A stretch of 18,898 nucleotides of DNA. It comes from Iamia sp035575815. Its GTDB lineage: Bacteria > Actinomycetota > Acidimicrobiia > Acidimicrobiales > Iamiaceae. The translations under genes and the position numbers were made by a program. Positions 1-8,388 of this stretch are shown piece by piece; the first letter of the stretch is position 1, and each line of letters starts with the position of its first letter. The stretch covers positions 1 through 18,898 of the forward strand of contig NZ_DATLXO010000131.1 in assembly GCF_035575815.1 (NCBI RefSeq). The letters run 5' to 3'. The notes beneath the pieces are model-generated. The model saw nothing but the letters and a program-made list of their open reading frames with translations, did no database searches and was not told where the DNA came from.

Positions 1-28
1 TGCCGGTCAGCAGCACCCGGGTGCCCAT
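1..28 (-). CDS. 5' end of a probable NAD-dependent epimerase/dehydratase or SDR protein (partial)
   Basis: Only the first nine codons are inside the window. They begin with ATG and read MGTRVLLTG, the first beta strand and start of the glycine loop of a Rossmann fold, as in NAD-dependent epimerase/dehydratases and short-chain dehydrogenases. The ATG follows the lysS stop by 2 bases, so the two are probably co-transcribed and translationally coupled. The family call rests on nine residues and is tentative. Confidence 0.4.
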
Positions 29-30
29 GC

Positions 31-1707
31 TCAGGCCTCGCCGTCGGGGGCGACGGCCCCGATCTCATCCTCGACGTCGAAGGCCTCGGGGCGCTCGAAG
101 GCCTCGGGAGGTTCGGGTCGCATGGTCGGGAACAGCACGACATCGCGGATCGACGGCGCGTCGGCGAGCAGCATCACCAACCGGTCGATGCCGATGCCGT
201 TGCCGGCGGTGGGGGGGAGCCCGTAGTCGAGGGCCCGGAGGTAGTCCTCGTCGACGGCCATGGCCTCGGCGTCGCCCGCCTCGCGCTGGCGGGCCTGGTC
301 CTCGAAGCGAGCCCGCTGGTCGACGGGGTCGGTGAGCTCGCTGAACGCGTTGTTGAGCTCCCGCCCGGCGACGATGGCCTCGAAGCGCTCGACCTCACCC
401 GGGTTGTCGCGGTGCGGGCGCGCCAGGGGCGAGACCTCCTGGGGGTAGTCGATGACGAAGACCGGCCCCCACTGGGCCGCCTCGGTGGTCTTCTCGTAGA
501 TCTCGAGGATGATCTTGCCGGGTCCGGCGTCGTCGGGGAGGGCCACGCCGTGCTCGACGGCGACGGCCCGGAGCTCGGCGACGGGCTGGTCGACCGAGAC
601 GGTCACGCCGATCTGCTCGGCGATCAGGTCGGTCATCCGGGCGCGGCGCCACGGCGGCGCCAGGTCGAGCTCGCGGCCCCCGTAGGTGATGCTCGTCGTG
701 CCGCGCAGCTCGGTGGCCAGGTGGGCCACGAGCTCCTCGGTGAGCGCCATCTGGTCGTGGTAATCCGCGTAGGCCTCGTAGAGCTCCAACATCGTGAACT
801 CGGGGTTGTGGCGTGTCGAGGTGCCCTCGTTGCGGAACACCCTGGCGATCTCGAAGACCCGCTCCATACCCCCGACGACCAGCCGCTTCAGGTACAGCTC
901 GGGGGCGATGCGGAGGTAGAGGTCCTGGTCGAGGGCGTTGTGGTGGGTCGTGAAGGGGCGGGCCAGGGCGCCGCCGGGGATGGCCTGGAGAACCGGGGTC
1001 TCGACCTCGATGTAGCCGCGGCCCTCCAGCCACCGGCGGGTGAGCGAGAGCAGCCGGCTGCGCAGCAGGAACGTGCGCTGGGCCGACTCGTTGACCCACA
1101 GGTCGACGTAGCGCTGGCGGGCCCCATGCTCGACGTCGTCCTGGCTGCGCCACTTGTCGGGGAACAGCCGGCGGGGCTCGGCCAGCACCACCCAGTCGAG
1201 GACCTTGACCGACAGCTCACCGGTGCGCGTCCACATGACGGCGCCCTCGGTGATGCCCAGCCACGTGCCCAGCGGGACCGCCATGAGCGCGTCGAAGTCC
1301 GGGGTGGCGGCGCGGGTGGCGAAGAGCTGGATCCGGCCCTCGCGCTGGGAGTCACTGCCGGTGGCCTCGCCGTCGATGCGACGGTGGTCGGCGCCGGTGA
1401 GGTTCACGAGGGTGGCGAACAGCACCTTCTTGGAATCGCGCCGGAGCGCCAGTCGGCCCGCCACCGCGACCCGGAACTCGGGCCCGTCGGGCTCGTCGCC
1501 GGGCTGCCCCCGGCCTGCAAACTCGGCCTTCATCGAGGTTGGGCTGTGGGTCGCGTCGAAGCCATACGGCGGGGTGAGCCGCGCCGGTCGCTCGGGCGGC
1601 GGTGCGGCCCCGGCAGGCAGCGGAGCCCCACCGGGCGATGGTGGGGGCGTGTCGGGCGGCGACGGGGCCACACCGGACGGCGGTCGGGTCTCGGGGATCT
1701 CGGTCAC
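31..1707 (-). CDS. lysS: Class II lysyl-tRNA synthetase
   Basis: This cytoplasmic enzyme charges tRNA-Lys with lysine using ATP. The order is an N-terminal OB fold (about residues 75-190) and then a class II catalytic domain. Visible signatures are the PIPGGALARPF block, motif 2 (RNEGTSTRHNPEFTMLELYE), the DYPQEVSPLARPH block, and motif 3 (GIGIDRLVMLLAD). The product is 558 aa against a usual 490-510. The excess is a Pro-rich tail of about 40 residues before conserved sequence starts near PPYGFDATHS, plus an insert of about 20 residues in the OB fold before GRIQLF. The GTG start has no clear Shine-Dalgarno sequence, but no better in-frame start precedes the conserved region. The gene follows coaX at 135 bp, a pairing also known in other actinobacteria. 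All catalytic motifs look intact. Confidence 0.96.
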   Translation of the reverse strand: MTEIPETRPPSGVAPSPPDTPPPSPGGAPLPAGAAPPPERPARLTPPYGFDATHSPTSMKAEFAGRGQPGDEPDGPEFRVAVAGRLALRRDSKKVLFATLVNLTGADHRRIDGEATGSDSQREGRIQLFATRAATPDFDALMAVPLGTWLGITEGAVMWTRTGELSVKVLDWVVLAEPRRLFPDKWRSQDDVEHGARQRYVDLWVNESAQRTFLLRSRLLSLTRRWLEGRGYIEVETPVLQAIPGGALARPFTTHHNALDQDLYLRIAPELYLKRLVVGGMERVFEIARVFRNEGTSTRHNPEFTMLELYEAYADYHDQMALTEELVAHLATELRGTTSITYGGRELDLAPPWRRARMTDLIAEQIGVTVSVDQPVAELRAVAVEHGVALPDDAGPGKIILEIYEKTTEAAQWGPVFVIDYPQEVSPLARPHRDNPGEVERFEAIVAGRELNNAFSELTDPVDQRARFEDQARQREAGDAEAMAVDEDYLRALDYGLPPTAGNGIGIDRLVMLLADAPSIRDVVLFPTMRPEPPEAFERPEAFDVEDEIGAVAPDGEA

Positions 1708-1817
1708 GGTCTCGGCAGCGGTCGGGGATGGGGCTCGGCGGTCTCGGCAGGGGCGGGAGGCTCGGGAGCGGCAGCGTCGGGGGACGGGGATCGGCCGGTC
1801 TCAGCGGGTCTCGGCAG
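1708..1817. repeat. Three copies of an 11-mer in the coaX-lysS spacer
   Basis: The 11-mer ggtctcggcag occurs exactly at 1708-1718, 1740-1750 and 1807-1817, with a looser variant near 1797. It lies in the 135-bp leader upstream of the lysS GTG. The first copy directly abuts the start codon. A short palindrome (ccccggccgggg, 1824-1835) sits just after the coaX stop. The function is unknown; slippage in GC-rich spacer DNA is the simplest explanation. Confidence 0.5.
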
Positions 1818-1842
1818 TCTGGTCCCCGGCCGGGGGCGCCGC

Positions 1843-2655
1843 CTACTGGTTCTTGGTGAAGATGAGCCGGAGGCCGTGGAGGGTGAGCCACGGCTCGACG
1901 AGCTCGATCGACTTCGTGTACGGGCCGATCAACGCCGCCAGCCCACCCGTGGCGATGATGGTCGCGCCCTGGCCCACCTCGTCGACCATGCGGTCGACGA
2001 TGCCGTCGACCTGCCCCGCGAAGCCGTACACGGCCCCCGCCTGGAGGGCTTCGACGGTGGTCCGACCGATGACGCTCCGGGGCTCGACCATCTCGATGCG
2101 GCGCAGGGCGTCGGCCCGTTGGTACAGGGCGTCAAGGCTGATGTCGATGCCGGGGGCGATGGCGCAGCCGAGCAGCTCGCCGTTGGCCGACACCGCGTCG
2201 TAGGTCGTGGCCGTGCCGAAGTCGATGATGACCGCCGGCCCGCCGAAGAGGTCGATGGCGGCCACCGCGTTGGCGATGCGGTCGGCACCGACCTCGCGGG
2301 GGTTGTCGGTGAGGACCGGCAGGCCGGTGCGAACGCCGGGCTCGATGAGCACGGGGCGGAAGCCGAAGTAGCGCTCGGTCATCTCCCGGAACGCGGCGGT
2401 GGCGCGGGGCACCACCGAGGAGATCACGATGCCGTCGATGTCGTCGTCGAACGAGAAGCCGTGGAAGCCGAGGAACTCCTGCACCATCAGGGCGTGCTCA
2501 TCCGCGGTGCGCTCGGCCTTGGTGGCGATGCGCCAGTGGTCGAGAAGGCCCTGCTCGGCGCGCGACACGGTGGCGACCGCCGGTCGGCTGGCATCGGGAC
2601 CGTCGTAGAGGCCGATCACGGTCTGGGTGTTGCCGATGTCGATGGCGAGCAGCAC
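1843..2655 (-). CDS. coaX: Type III pantothenate kinase
   Basis: CoaX phosphorylates pantothenate, the first step of coenzyme A synthesis. It is an ASKHA-fold cytoplasmic enzyme insensitive to CoA feedback. At 270 aa it has the usual family length. The N-terminal phosphate motif DIGNT is at residues 6-10, GADR at about 123-126, DFGTATT at 145-151, and the CAIAPG loop at about 164-169. The start is GTG, fixed by a good AGGAG seven bases upstream. It lies between the gluABCD-like operon and lysS, all on the same strand. The 132-bp gap before it suggests its own transcript start or read-through from the importer genes. Confidence 0.95.
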   Translation of the reverse strand: MLLAIDIGNTQTVIGLYDGPDASRPAVATVSRAEQGLLDHWRIATKAERTADEHALMVQEFLGFHGFSFDDDIDGIVISSVVPRATAAFREMTERYFGFRPVLIEPGVRTGLPVLTDNPREVGADRIANAVAAIDLFGGPAVIIDFGTATTYDAVSANGELLGCAIAPGIDISLDALYQRADALRRIEMVEPRSVIGRTTVEALQAGAVYGFAGQVDGIVDRMVDEVGQGATIIATGGLAALIGPYTKSIELVEPWLTLHGLRLIFTKNQ

Positions 2656-2662
2656 CGAGGTT

Positions 2663-2667
2663 CTCCT
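2663..2667 (-). promoter_or_regulatory. Ribosome binding site of coaX
   Basis: The minus strand reads AGGAG, seven bases before the GTG at 2655. This is one of the clearest Shine-Dalgarno sequences in the window and fixes the coaX start. Confidence 0.7.
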
Positions 2668-2754
2668 GACCGTCGGCGGGGCCCACGGTCACTGGGTGGG
2701 CGGATGTGGCACCCAGCATGCTCGCCGCCTCACCGGGCACCGAAATCTCCGCCG

Positions 2755-2774
2755 GTCCCGACCGACGACGGGAC
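2755..2774 (-). terminator. Weak hairpin after the last permease gene
   Basis: The arms gtcccg (2755-2760) and cgggac (2769-2774) form a 6-bp stem with an 8-nt loop, 13 bases past the permease stop. No T-run follows, so it is at best a weak terminator or an mRNA 3'-end stabiliser. Another possible stem lies at 2681-2701 (gcccac with gtgggc). Confidence 0.25.
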
Positions 2775-2787
2775 GAGATCGGCGCCC

Positions 2788-3654
2788 TCAGGCGGGGGCG
2801 CCTCCACCTCCCGGGGCGCCGATGCCGACCTCGGGGGGCAGGTCGGCTCCGCCATGCGACCGCCCGCCGCCCTGACGGCGCTCGAGGTACCCGGCCAGGG
2901 TGGTCAGCGCCAGGTTGATGGTGATGTAGACGGCGGCGACCACGATCGCGGTGGGGATGACGTTGCCGACGTTGGTGTAGATCCGTCGCCCGCTGCGCAG
3001 CAGCTCCGGGTAGGCGACGATGAAGCCCAGCGCGGAGTCCTTCAGCAGCACGACCATCTGGCTCACGAGGGTGGGCAGCATCGTGCGGACCGCCTGGGGG
3101 AGGAGGATCAGGCGCAGGACCGAAGCCTTCCGCAGCCCGATGCTGTAGGCGGCCTCGCCCTGGCCGCGGGGCACGGCGTTGATGCCGGCCCGGAAGATCT
3201 CGGCCAGCACCGAGCCGTTGTAGAGGGTGAGCCCGATGACCACCGATGAGAACGGGCCGGTGTCGATGCCGAGTCGCGGCAGGCCGATGAAGGCGAAGAA
3301 GATGAGGAAGACGAGCGGCAGGGCCCGGAAGAGCTCGACCACCGTGCCGCTGACCATCCGGATGACCCGCTTCTCCGAGAGCCGCCCGACCGCCAGCAGC
3401 ACACCGAGCGCCAGGGCGAGCACCAGTGCCAGGCCCGCGGCTCGCAGCGTGGCGATCAGGCCGCGGAACAAGATGCGTTGAACGCCTGCGCCGCCGAAGG
3501 GCTCCCAGTACTCCGCGCGGAACTGGCCGGTCTCGTTCAGCCGGATGACCACGAAGGCCACGAGCGCGGCGAGCGCGGCGCCCCCGACGACGCTGCCGGC
3601 GAGGATCCGGATCCGACCCCGGGGACCGGGCTCGTCGTAGAGGGCGACGGCCAT
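2788..3654 (-). CDS. gluD: Polar amino-acid ABC transporter permease, GluD-like
   Basis: This is an inner-membrane permease of the HisM/GlnP class. It forms the translocation pore with the preceding permease. I place the start at MAVALYDEP (ATG 3652-3654), giving 288 aa, because it overlaps the upstream permease stop by one base (TGATG); the open frame further upstream only shadows that gene. A first TM segment lies near residues 18-40, then a long loop, then the permease core of about five TM segments. The core has an FRALPLVFLIFF block and the EAA-type cytoplasmic loop (GEAAYSIGLRKASVLRLILLP) that contacts the ATPase. The tail is Gly/Pro-rich. The long N-terminus and position match GluD of Corynebacterium gluABCD; glutamate as substrate is inferred. 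Confidence 0.88.
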   Translation of the reverse strand: MAVALYDEPGPRGRIRILAGSVVGGAALAALVAFVVIRLNETGQFRAEYWEPFGGAGVQRILFRGLIATLRAAGLALVLALALGVLLAVGRLSEKRVIRMVSGTVVELFRALPLVFLIFFAFIGLPRLGIDTGPFSSVVIGLTLYNGSVLAEIFRAGINAVPRGQGEAAYSIGLRKASVLRLILLPQAVRTMLPTLVSQMVVLLKDSALGFIVAYPELLRSGRRIYTNVGNVIPTAIVVAAVYITINLALTTLAGYLERRQGGGRSHGGADLPPEVGIGAPGGGGAPA

Positions 3655-4301
3655 CAGCGCGCCACCGCCACGCGCCGCTCGATGAGTCGCGACACCGCGA
3701 AGAGGATCGCCGCCAACACGATGTAGCCCACCGCGGTGGTGAACAGCAACGGGAACGTGGCGCTCCCATCCGCGTTCTGCAGCCGGCGGAAGATGGCGTT
3801 GGCCTCGGCCACGTTGAAGGCCACGGCCACCGAGGTGTTCTTCAACAGGGCGTTCAGCACGCCCGTCAGCGGCGGGATCACCGCCCGGAACGACTGGGGC
3901 AGCACCACCAGCGACAGGACCCGGCGGAACGGGAGCCCGAGGGCCCGGGCCGCCTCGACCTCCCCGGCGGCCACCGAGTTGATGCCCGAGCGCACCGCCT
4001 CGCAGACGAACGCCGAGGTGTAGATCGTCAGGGCGACGATGGCGAAGGTGACGAAGTCGAGCCGCACCTCCATGCGCGGCAGGCCGAAGGTGGAGAACAC
4101 GAACACCAGGGTCAGCGGCGTGTTGCGCACGAGGGTCACGTACGTGGACCCCGCCCACCGCAGCGGCGGGATCGGGCCCACCCGCATGATCGCCAGCAGG
4201 GTGCCGAAGATCAGTGCGAGCAGGCCCGAGACGGCGAAGAGCCGCACGGTCATGAGGAAGCCGTCGAGGATCAGCTCGCGGTTCTCCCAGACGTGGTCCA
4301 C
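3654..4301 (-). CDS. gluC: Polar amino-acid ABC transporter permease, GluC-like
   Basis: This inner-membrane permease has 215 aa and about five TM segments. It carries TYVTLVRNTPLTLVFVF near residues 52-70, typical of the HisM/GlnP family, and an EAA loop (GEVEAARALGLPFRRVLSLV). The start is GTG. A weak TAGGG lies upstream and the spacing from the lipoprotein stop is 53 bp. It overlaps the next permease by one base, so the two should be co-translated and form a heterodimer. The arrangement ATPase, binding protein, permease, permease matches gluABCD. Confidence 0.88.
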   Translation of the reverse strand: MDHVWENRELILDGFLMTVRLFAVSGLLALIFGTLLAIMRVGPIPPLRWAGSTYVTLVRNTPLTLVFVFSTFGLPRMEVRLDFVTFAIVALTIYTSAFVCEAVRSGINSVAAGEVEAARALGLPFRRVLSLVVLPQSFRAVIPPLTGVLNALLKNTSVAVAFNVAEANAIFRRLQNADGSATFPLLFTTAVGYIVLAAILFAVSRLIERRVAVAR

Positions 4302-4354
4302 GCCGCCCTACCGCTGTGCCTGGGCGGCCATGGCCCGCCGTCGCCCGTTGCGCT

Positions 4355-5269
4355 CTAGTACCGGTCGACCTCCGGCGGCTCGGGGGCCTCGACCCCGCTG
4401 GCGCCCAGGGTGGCGTCGAAGGAGCTCTCCCAGGTGCCGTCCTCGTAGGACTCCTCGAGGGTGTCGTTCAGGAAGCTGCGGAACTCGTCGTCGCCCTTCT
4501 CCAGGCCGATGCCGTAGGGCTCGTCGCTGAAGGTCTCGCCCACCAAGCGGAACTCGCCCTCGTACTGCGGGTCCGCCGCGTACCCGGCGAGGATGATGTC
4601 GTCGGTGCTCACGGCGTCGATCTGGCCGGCGAGCAGCTGGTCGACGCACTCGGTGTAGGTGTCGAACTCGACCGGTTCGGCGTCGGGGTAGTCCTCCCGG
4701 ATCCGTTCGATCGGCGTCGAGCCGCTGGCGGCGCAGACGCGCTTGCCGGCGAGGTCGTCGGGGCCGTTGATCGAGTCATCGTCGGCGCCGACGAGCAGGT
4801 CCTGGCCGGCCACGTAGTACGGCCCGGCGAAGTCGATGACCTCCTTGCGCTCGTCGTTGATCGTGTAGGTGGCGACCACGATGTCGACGGTGCCGTTCTC
4901 GATGAAGGTCTCCCGGTTGGCCGACACGGTCTCGATGAACTCGATGCCATCGGGCTCGATGCCGAGCTGGGCGGCCACGAGCTTGCCGATCTCGATGTCG
5001 AAGCCCTCGGGCTCCTCGGAGTCGAGGCTCACGGCGCCGAGTCCGGGCTGGTCGTACTTGACGCCGATCTTGATGGCGCCGGCCTCGGAAAGCTCGGCCA
5101 TGGTGGTGCCGTCGTCGAACTCGGTGTCGGCGACCTCCGGATCGGTGGTCTCACCGCCGCCGTCGCCGCCACCGGAGTCGAGGCCCTCGTCGTCGTCGCC
5201 GCACGCCGCCAGCAGGAACGCCAGCGGGAGCAGCAGGCAGAGCAGCAGTCGCAATCTTCGGGTTGTCAT
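4355..5269 (-). CDS. gluB: Glutamate/polar amino-acid binding lipoprotein, GluB-like
   Basis: This extracytoplasmic solute-binding protein (SBP_bac_3 fold) captures the amino acid for the importer. A lipoprotein signal peptide ends in the lipobox LAAC with the modified Cys at residue 23. An acidic Gly-rich linker follows and then the two-lobed domain from about residue 65. Typical blocks are GFDIEIGKLVAAQLG, ANRETFIENGTVDIVVATYT, and the GPYYVAGQDLLV strand. The ATG at 5267-5269 has AAAGG eight bases upstream. An in-frame GTG one codon earlier (5272) is possible and would add one residue. The exact substrate cannot be read from sequence; glutamate is favoured by operon architecture, with aspartate, glutamine or arginine as alternatives. 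Confidence 0.9.
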   Translation of the reverse strand: MTTRRLRLLLCLLLPLAFLLAACGDDDEGLDSGGGDGGGETTDPEVADTEFDDGTTMAELSEAGAIKIGVKYDQPGLGAVSLDSEEPEGFDIEIGKLVAAQLGIEPDGIEFIETVSANRETFIENGTVDIVVATYTINDERKEVIDFAGPYYVAGQDLLVGADDDSINGPDDLAGKRVCAASGSTPIERIREDYPDAEPVEFDTYTECVDQLLAGQIDAVSTDDIILAGYAADPQYEGEFRLVGETFSDEPYGIGLEKGDDEFRSFLNDTLEESYEDGTWESSFDATLGASGVEAPEPPEVDRY

Positions 5270-5294
5270 CACAGGGACCTTTCGTTGGTGGTGT

Positions 5295-6035
<741 letters not shown>

Positions 6036-6040
6036 GGGTA

Positions 6041-6045
6041 CCTTT
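6041..6045 (-). promoter_or_regulatory. Ribosome binding site of the importer ATPase gene
   Basis: The minus strand reads AAAGG five bases before the ATG at 6035. It decides for the shorter start over the 13-codon upstream extension. Confidence 0.55.
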
Positions 6046-6124
6046 CGCCGCCCGGTACCCCTCGTTCCTACCACGGCCGGTGCGCGGATGCTCGGGGACG
6101 TTCACCAGGAGTTCAGGTCTGGTT

Positions 6125-6142
6125 CCCGCAGGCGATCGCGGG
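6125..6142 (-). terminator. Candidate hairpin after nadC
   Basis: The arms cccgc (6125-6129) and gcggg (6138-6142) form a 5-bp GC stem with an 8-nt loop, 11 bases past the nadC stop. No T-run follows. It separates nadC from the importer operon and may be a weak terminator. Confidence 0.22.
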
Positions 6143-6153
6143 TGTCCGCCCGG

Positions 6154-7029
6154 TCAGGCTCGGCGGGCGACGACGACGTCGAGGCCGATGTCGAGCACGG
6201 GTGCCGAGTTGGTGAGAGACCCCGATGACACCAGGTCGGCACCGACCGCCGCGTAGGTGCCGATCGTCTCGAGGGTGATGCCGCCCGACAGCTCGATGAG
6301 GGGGCGACGCCGGCCGACCGCGGCCGAGTGGTCGTCGATCGTGGCCACGCAGCGACGGGCCTCCTCCGGCGTCATGTTGTCGAGCAGCAGGGCATCGACC
6401 TCTGCGTCGAGGGCCTCGATCACCTTGGCGTGGGTGTCGCACTCGACGTGCACGGTGCGGGCCGGGAACCACCGGCGGGCGCGCTCCACCGCATCGGCGA
6501 TGCCCACCAGCTCGAGGTGGTTGTCCTTCAGCATCACCCACTCCGAGAGGTTGCCCCGGTGGCTCGCGCCGCCGCCGGCACGCACGGCGGCCTTCTCGAG
6601 CGCCCGCAGCCCCGGCGTGGTCTTCCGGGTGTCCCAGACCCGCAGGTCGGGCCCGGCCGCCTCGACGAAGCGGCGGGTCAAGGTCGCAACACCCGAGAGG
6701 TGACCGAGCAGGTTGAGCGCCGTGCGCTCGGCGGTGAGCATCGGGGCGAGCGGGCCCACCACCCGGCCGAGCACGCCGCTGCCGGCGACCGTGTCGCCGT
6801 CGCGGACGAGCCAGGACACCTCCAGGCGCTCGTCCACCTGCCGCAGCGCCTCGGTGACACAGGCGCACCCGGCGATCACGCCCGGCCCCCGGGTCCTGAT
6901 CTCGGCCTCGGCCACCGCCCCGCCCGGGAGGAGGGCCGAGCTGATGTCGCCCAGTGGGGTGAGGTCCTCGGCCAGCGCCCGGGCCACGACCTCCCGGACG
7001 GCGGTGACGGGCGGTTCGAAGGATCCCAT
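6154..7029 (-). CDS. nadC: Quinolinate phosphoribosyltransferase (nicotinate-nucleotide pyrophosphorylase, carboxylating)
   Basis: NadC converts quinolinate and PRPP to nicotinate mononucleotide in de novo NAD synthesis. The product is 291 aa, normal for the family. DTRKTTPGLR is at 133-142 (substrate-binding Arg and Lys), HRGNL at 157-161, LKDNH at 167-171, then LLLDNM and ELSGGI in the C-terminal barrel, ending near GADLVSSGSLTNS. The ATG is preceded by AGAAGG three bases away. No nadA or nadB follows in this window, unlike the common nadABC order. The next gene downstream is the importer ATPase. Confidence 0.95.
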   Translation of the reverse strand: MGSFEPPVTAVREVVARALAEDLTPLGDISSALLPGGAVAEAEIRTRGPGVIAGCACVTEALRQVDERLEVSWLVRDGDTVAGSGVLGRVVGPLAPMLTAERTALNLLGHLSGVATLTRRFVEAAGPDLRVWDTRKTTPGLRALEKAAVRAGGGASHRGNLSEWVMLKDNHLELVGIADAVERARRWFPARTVHVECDTHAKVIEALDAEVDALLLDNMTPEEARRCVATIDDHSAAVGRRRPLIELSGGITLETIGTYAAVGADLVSSGSLTNSAPVLDIGLDVVVARRA

Positions 7030-7111
7030 GGCCCTTCTCTAGTGCGTGAAGCGGCCACGCCCGGGCTCCAGTGCGCGGAGCGTTCGCCGGGCCGCCGGCG
7101 CCGAGCCGAGT

Positions 7112-7486
7112 TCAGCATGACGAGTCGGGAGAACTGGCCATCCAGTTGGCGAGGGCAGCGACGAGGATGCCCGTGGCTCCGGCCAGCGGAGGCACGGGCA
7201 GCAGGCCAATGCCCGCTGTGGAGCTGGTGCTGGCGTAGATGTCGAAGAGAACCTTCAGCGATACTCCCAGTGCTGCGGCCCACAGGACGACGGCAAGTCC
7301 TATCGGGCGACAGACGGCGAGGACGCTGCTCGCGCCCAGGGTCCACCAGGCTGCGAGCGGGATGGCGTCCCATGTCATCCGTTGGATGTTCTCGCCGGAG
7401 GCGGCCAACAAACACGACAAGAAGACGGCGAAGGTGGTGACAACCAAGGCCGCCCGGAGTGGAGCGCCCCTGAAGAGGTTGGGCAT
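7112..7486 (-). CDS. Small polytopic membrane protein, unknown function
   Basis: This 124-aa protein has three or four hydrophobic stretches: roughly residues 11-30, 40-58, 62-82 and 95-113. I recognise no family. The ATG is supported by a GAGGGGG run five bases upstream. It lies 14 bp behind the lipoprotein gene and is likely in the same transcript. Codon use includes ATA, GTA, TTG, CAA, ACA and TCA, which nearby housekeeping genes rarely use, so the pair may be a recent acquisition or weakly expressed. It could be an accessory or anchor for the upstream lipoprotein; that is inference only. Confidence 0.65.
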   Translation of the reverse strand: MPNLFRGAPLRAALVVTTFAVFLSCLLAASGENIQRMTWDAIPLAAWWTLGASSVLAVCRPIGLAVVLWAAALGVSLKVLFDIYASTSSTAGIGLLPVPPLAGATGILVAALANWMASSPDSSC

Positions 7487-7500
7487 CTAACCCCCTCGGC

Positions 7501-8190
7501 TCACGGACGGGCGCAGCTCGCATCGGCATCAGCGAGCTGGACATAGGTCCTAACCTCAGGTGCGTACTCGAAGGCCAAGGCCTCGCCCGCTTGCTCGAAG
7601 GTTGCTTCCGGGGGTGCATCGCGTCGATCATCGACAACGCGGGTCGCCTCGGCAATCGCGGAGCGCAGCCAGTCTACGAATCGGGCGACGTCCGGGGGAG
7701 CAAGGACCGTGGACATCTCCTCCGCAGCCAGCTCAAGGCTCGCCCGGAAGTCACTGGCCCAGCGGGAGAGATCTGCGCCGCGGACGGCATAGAGGATGAA
7801 GTGACGGCCGACCTCCCATGAAGACCAGCACAGTGAGCCGAGTCCACCGTCACGCACATTGGGGTTCCCGTAGTAGGGATCCTCCCCACCGTCAGGACGC
7901 GAGTCGGGTTCGACGCGAGCAGCTGTCGTAGGCGGAGGCGACGGTTCGATGAGCGTGGTCGTGCTCTCGGTAGGAACTGCGGTCGAGTTCGGCTCGGGCG
8001 GCACTGGGTTGCGGCTCGACTGCGATGGTCCGGGGTCGGCTGTGGTCGGCGAGGTGCCGGAGGTCTCCAGCTCATCGTGGGCGCCGCCACCACATCCCCC
8101 CACGGCAAGGCTGATGGACACCGCCAGGACTATGGCGGCGGCCCGGGATCTCCATCCACATCTACCCCAGCATCTACGGATCAACGCCAC
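7501..8190 (-). CDS. Lipoprotein with Thr/Pro/Ser-rich linker, unknown function
   Basis: This 229-aa protein begins with Arg-rich residues, a hydrophobic helix and a lipobox (LAVGGC, Cys near 33), so it should be exported and lipid-anchored. Residues about 37-95 form a Ser/Thr/Pro-rich low-complexity linker, as in cell-wall-spanning actinobacterial lipoproteins. A C-terminal domain of about 130 residues follows, with two Cys (in SLCWSSW and near the C-terminus) that could form a disulphide. I recognise no family. The GTG start overlaps the stop of the small membrane ORF upstream, and the stop is 14 bp before the next membrane gene. Third positions are less GC-biased than in nadC or thrC. Confidence 0.7.
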   Translation of the reverse strand: MALIRRCWGRCGWRSRAAAIVLAVSISLAVGGCGGGAHDELETSGTSPTTADPGPSQSSRNPVPPEPNSTAVPTESTTTLIEPSPPPTTAARVEPDSRPDGGEDPYYGNPNVRDGGLGSLCWSSWEVGRHFILYAVRGADLSRWASDFRASLELAAEEMSTVLAPPDVARFVDWLRSAIAEATRVVDDRRDAPPEATFEQAGEALAFEYAPEVRTYVQLADADASCARP

Positions 8191-8372
8191 CTCGCGACCA
8201 GTCCCCCGACGGCCAGCACCGCCGCCGTGAGGACGAGGGCCGCGCCCGACGTCATCCGGGGGCCCTCGGCTCCACGGCCGGGACCGGTGGTACGGCCGTG
8301 CTCGCGGGTACGGCCGGGGCGGTCGGTCGAGGACGGGGTCTCGACCGGGGGCGTCGCCGGATCCCCGGTCAC
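8181..8372 (-). CDS. Very small single-TM protein (63 aa), candidate gene
   Basis: A GTG at 8370-8372, with GAGG eight bases upstream, opens a 63-residue frame. It starts 16 bp after the scramblase-like gene stops and ends inside the start region of the lipoprotein gene. Residues 1-38 are Pro/Thr/Arg-rich. From an internal Met, about 20 hydrophobic residues (GAALVLTAAVLAVGGLV) form a TM helix with Arg/Trp at the end. Codons of the TM part end mostly in G or C, as expected for coding DNA here. It fills a gap of about 200 bp that otherwise has no gene. No family is recognised. Confidence 0.45.
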   Translation of the reverse strand: MTGDPATPPVETPSSTDRPGRTREHGRTTGPGRGAEGPRMTSGAALVLTAAVLAVGGLVARWR

Positions 8373-8388
8373 CGGTGGGACCTCGTGC

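Noticed and set aside
412..3249. A 945-codon plus-strand open frame across lysS, coaX and the permease gene
   Set aside because: It is antisense to three genes with clear catalytic or membrane motifs. Its translation is rich in Gly, Asp, Val and Arg with no domains. High GC keeps such frames open.
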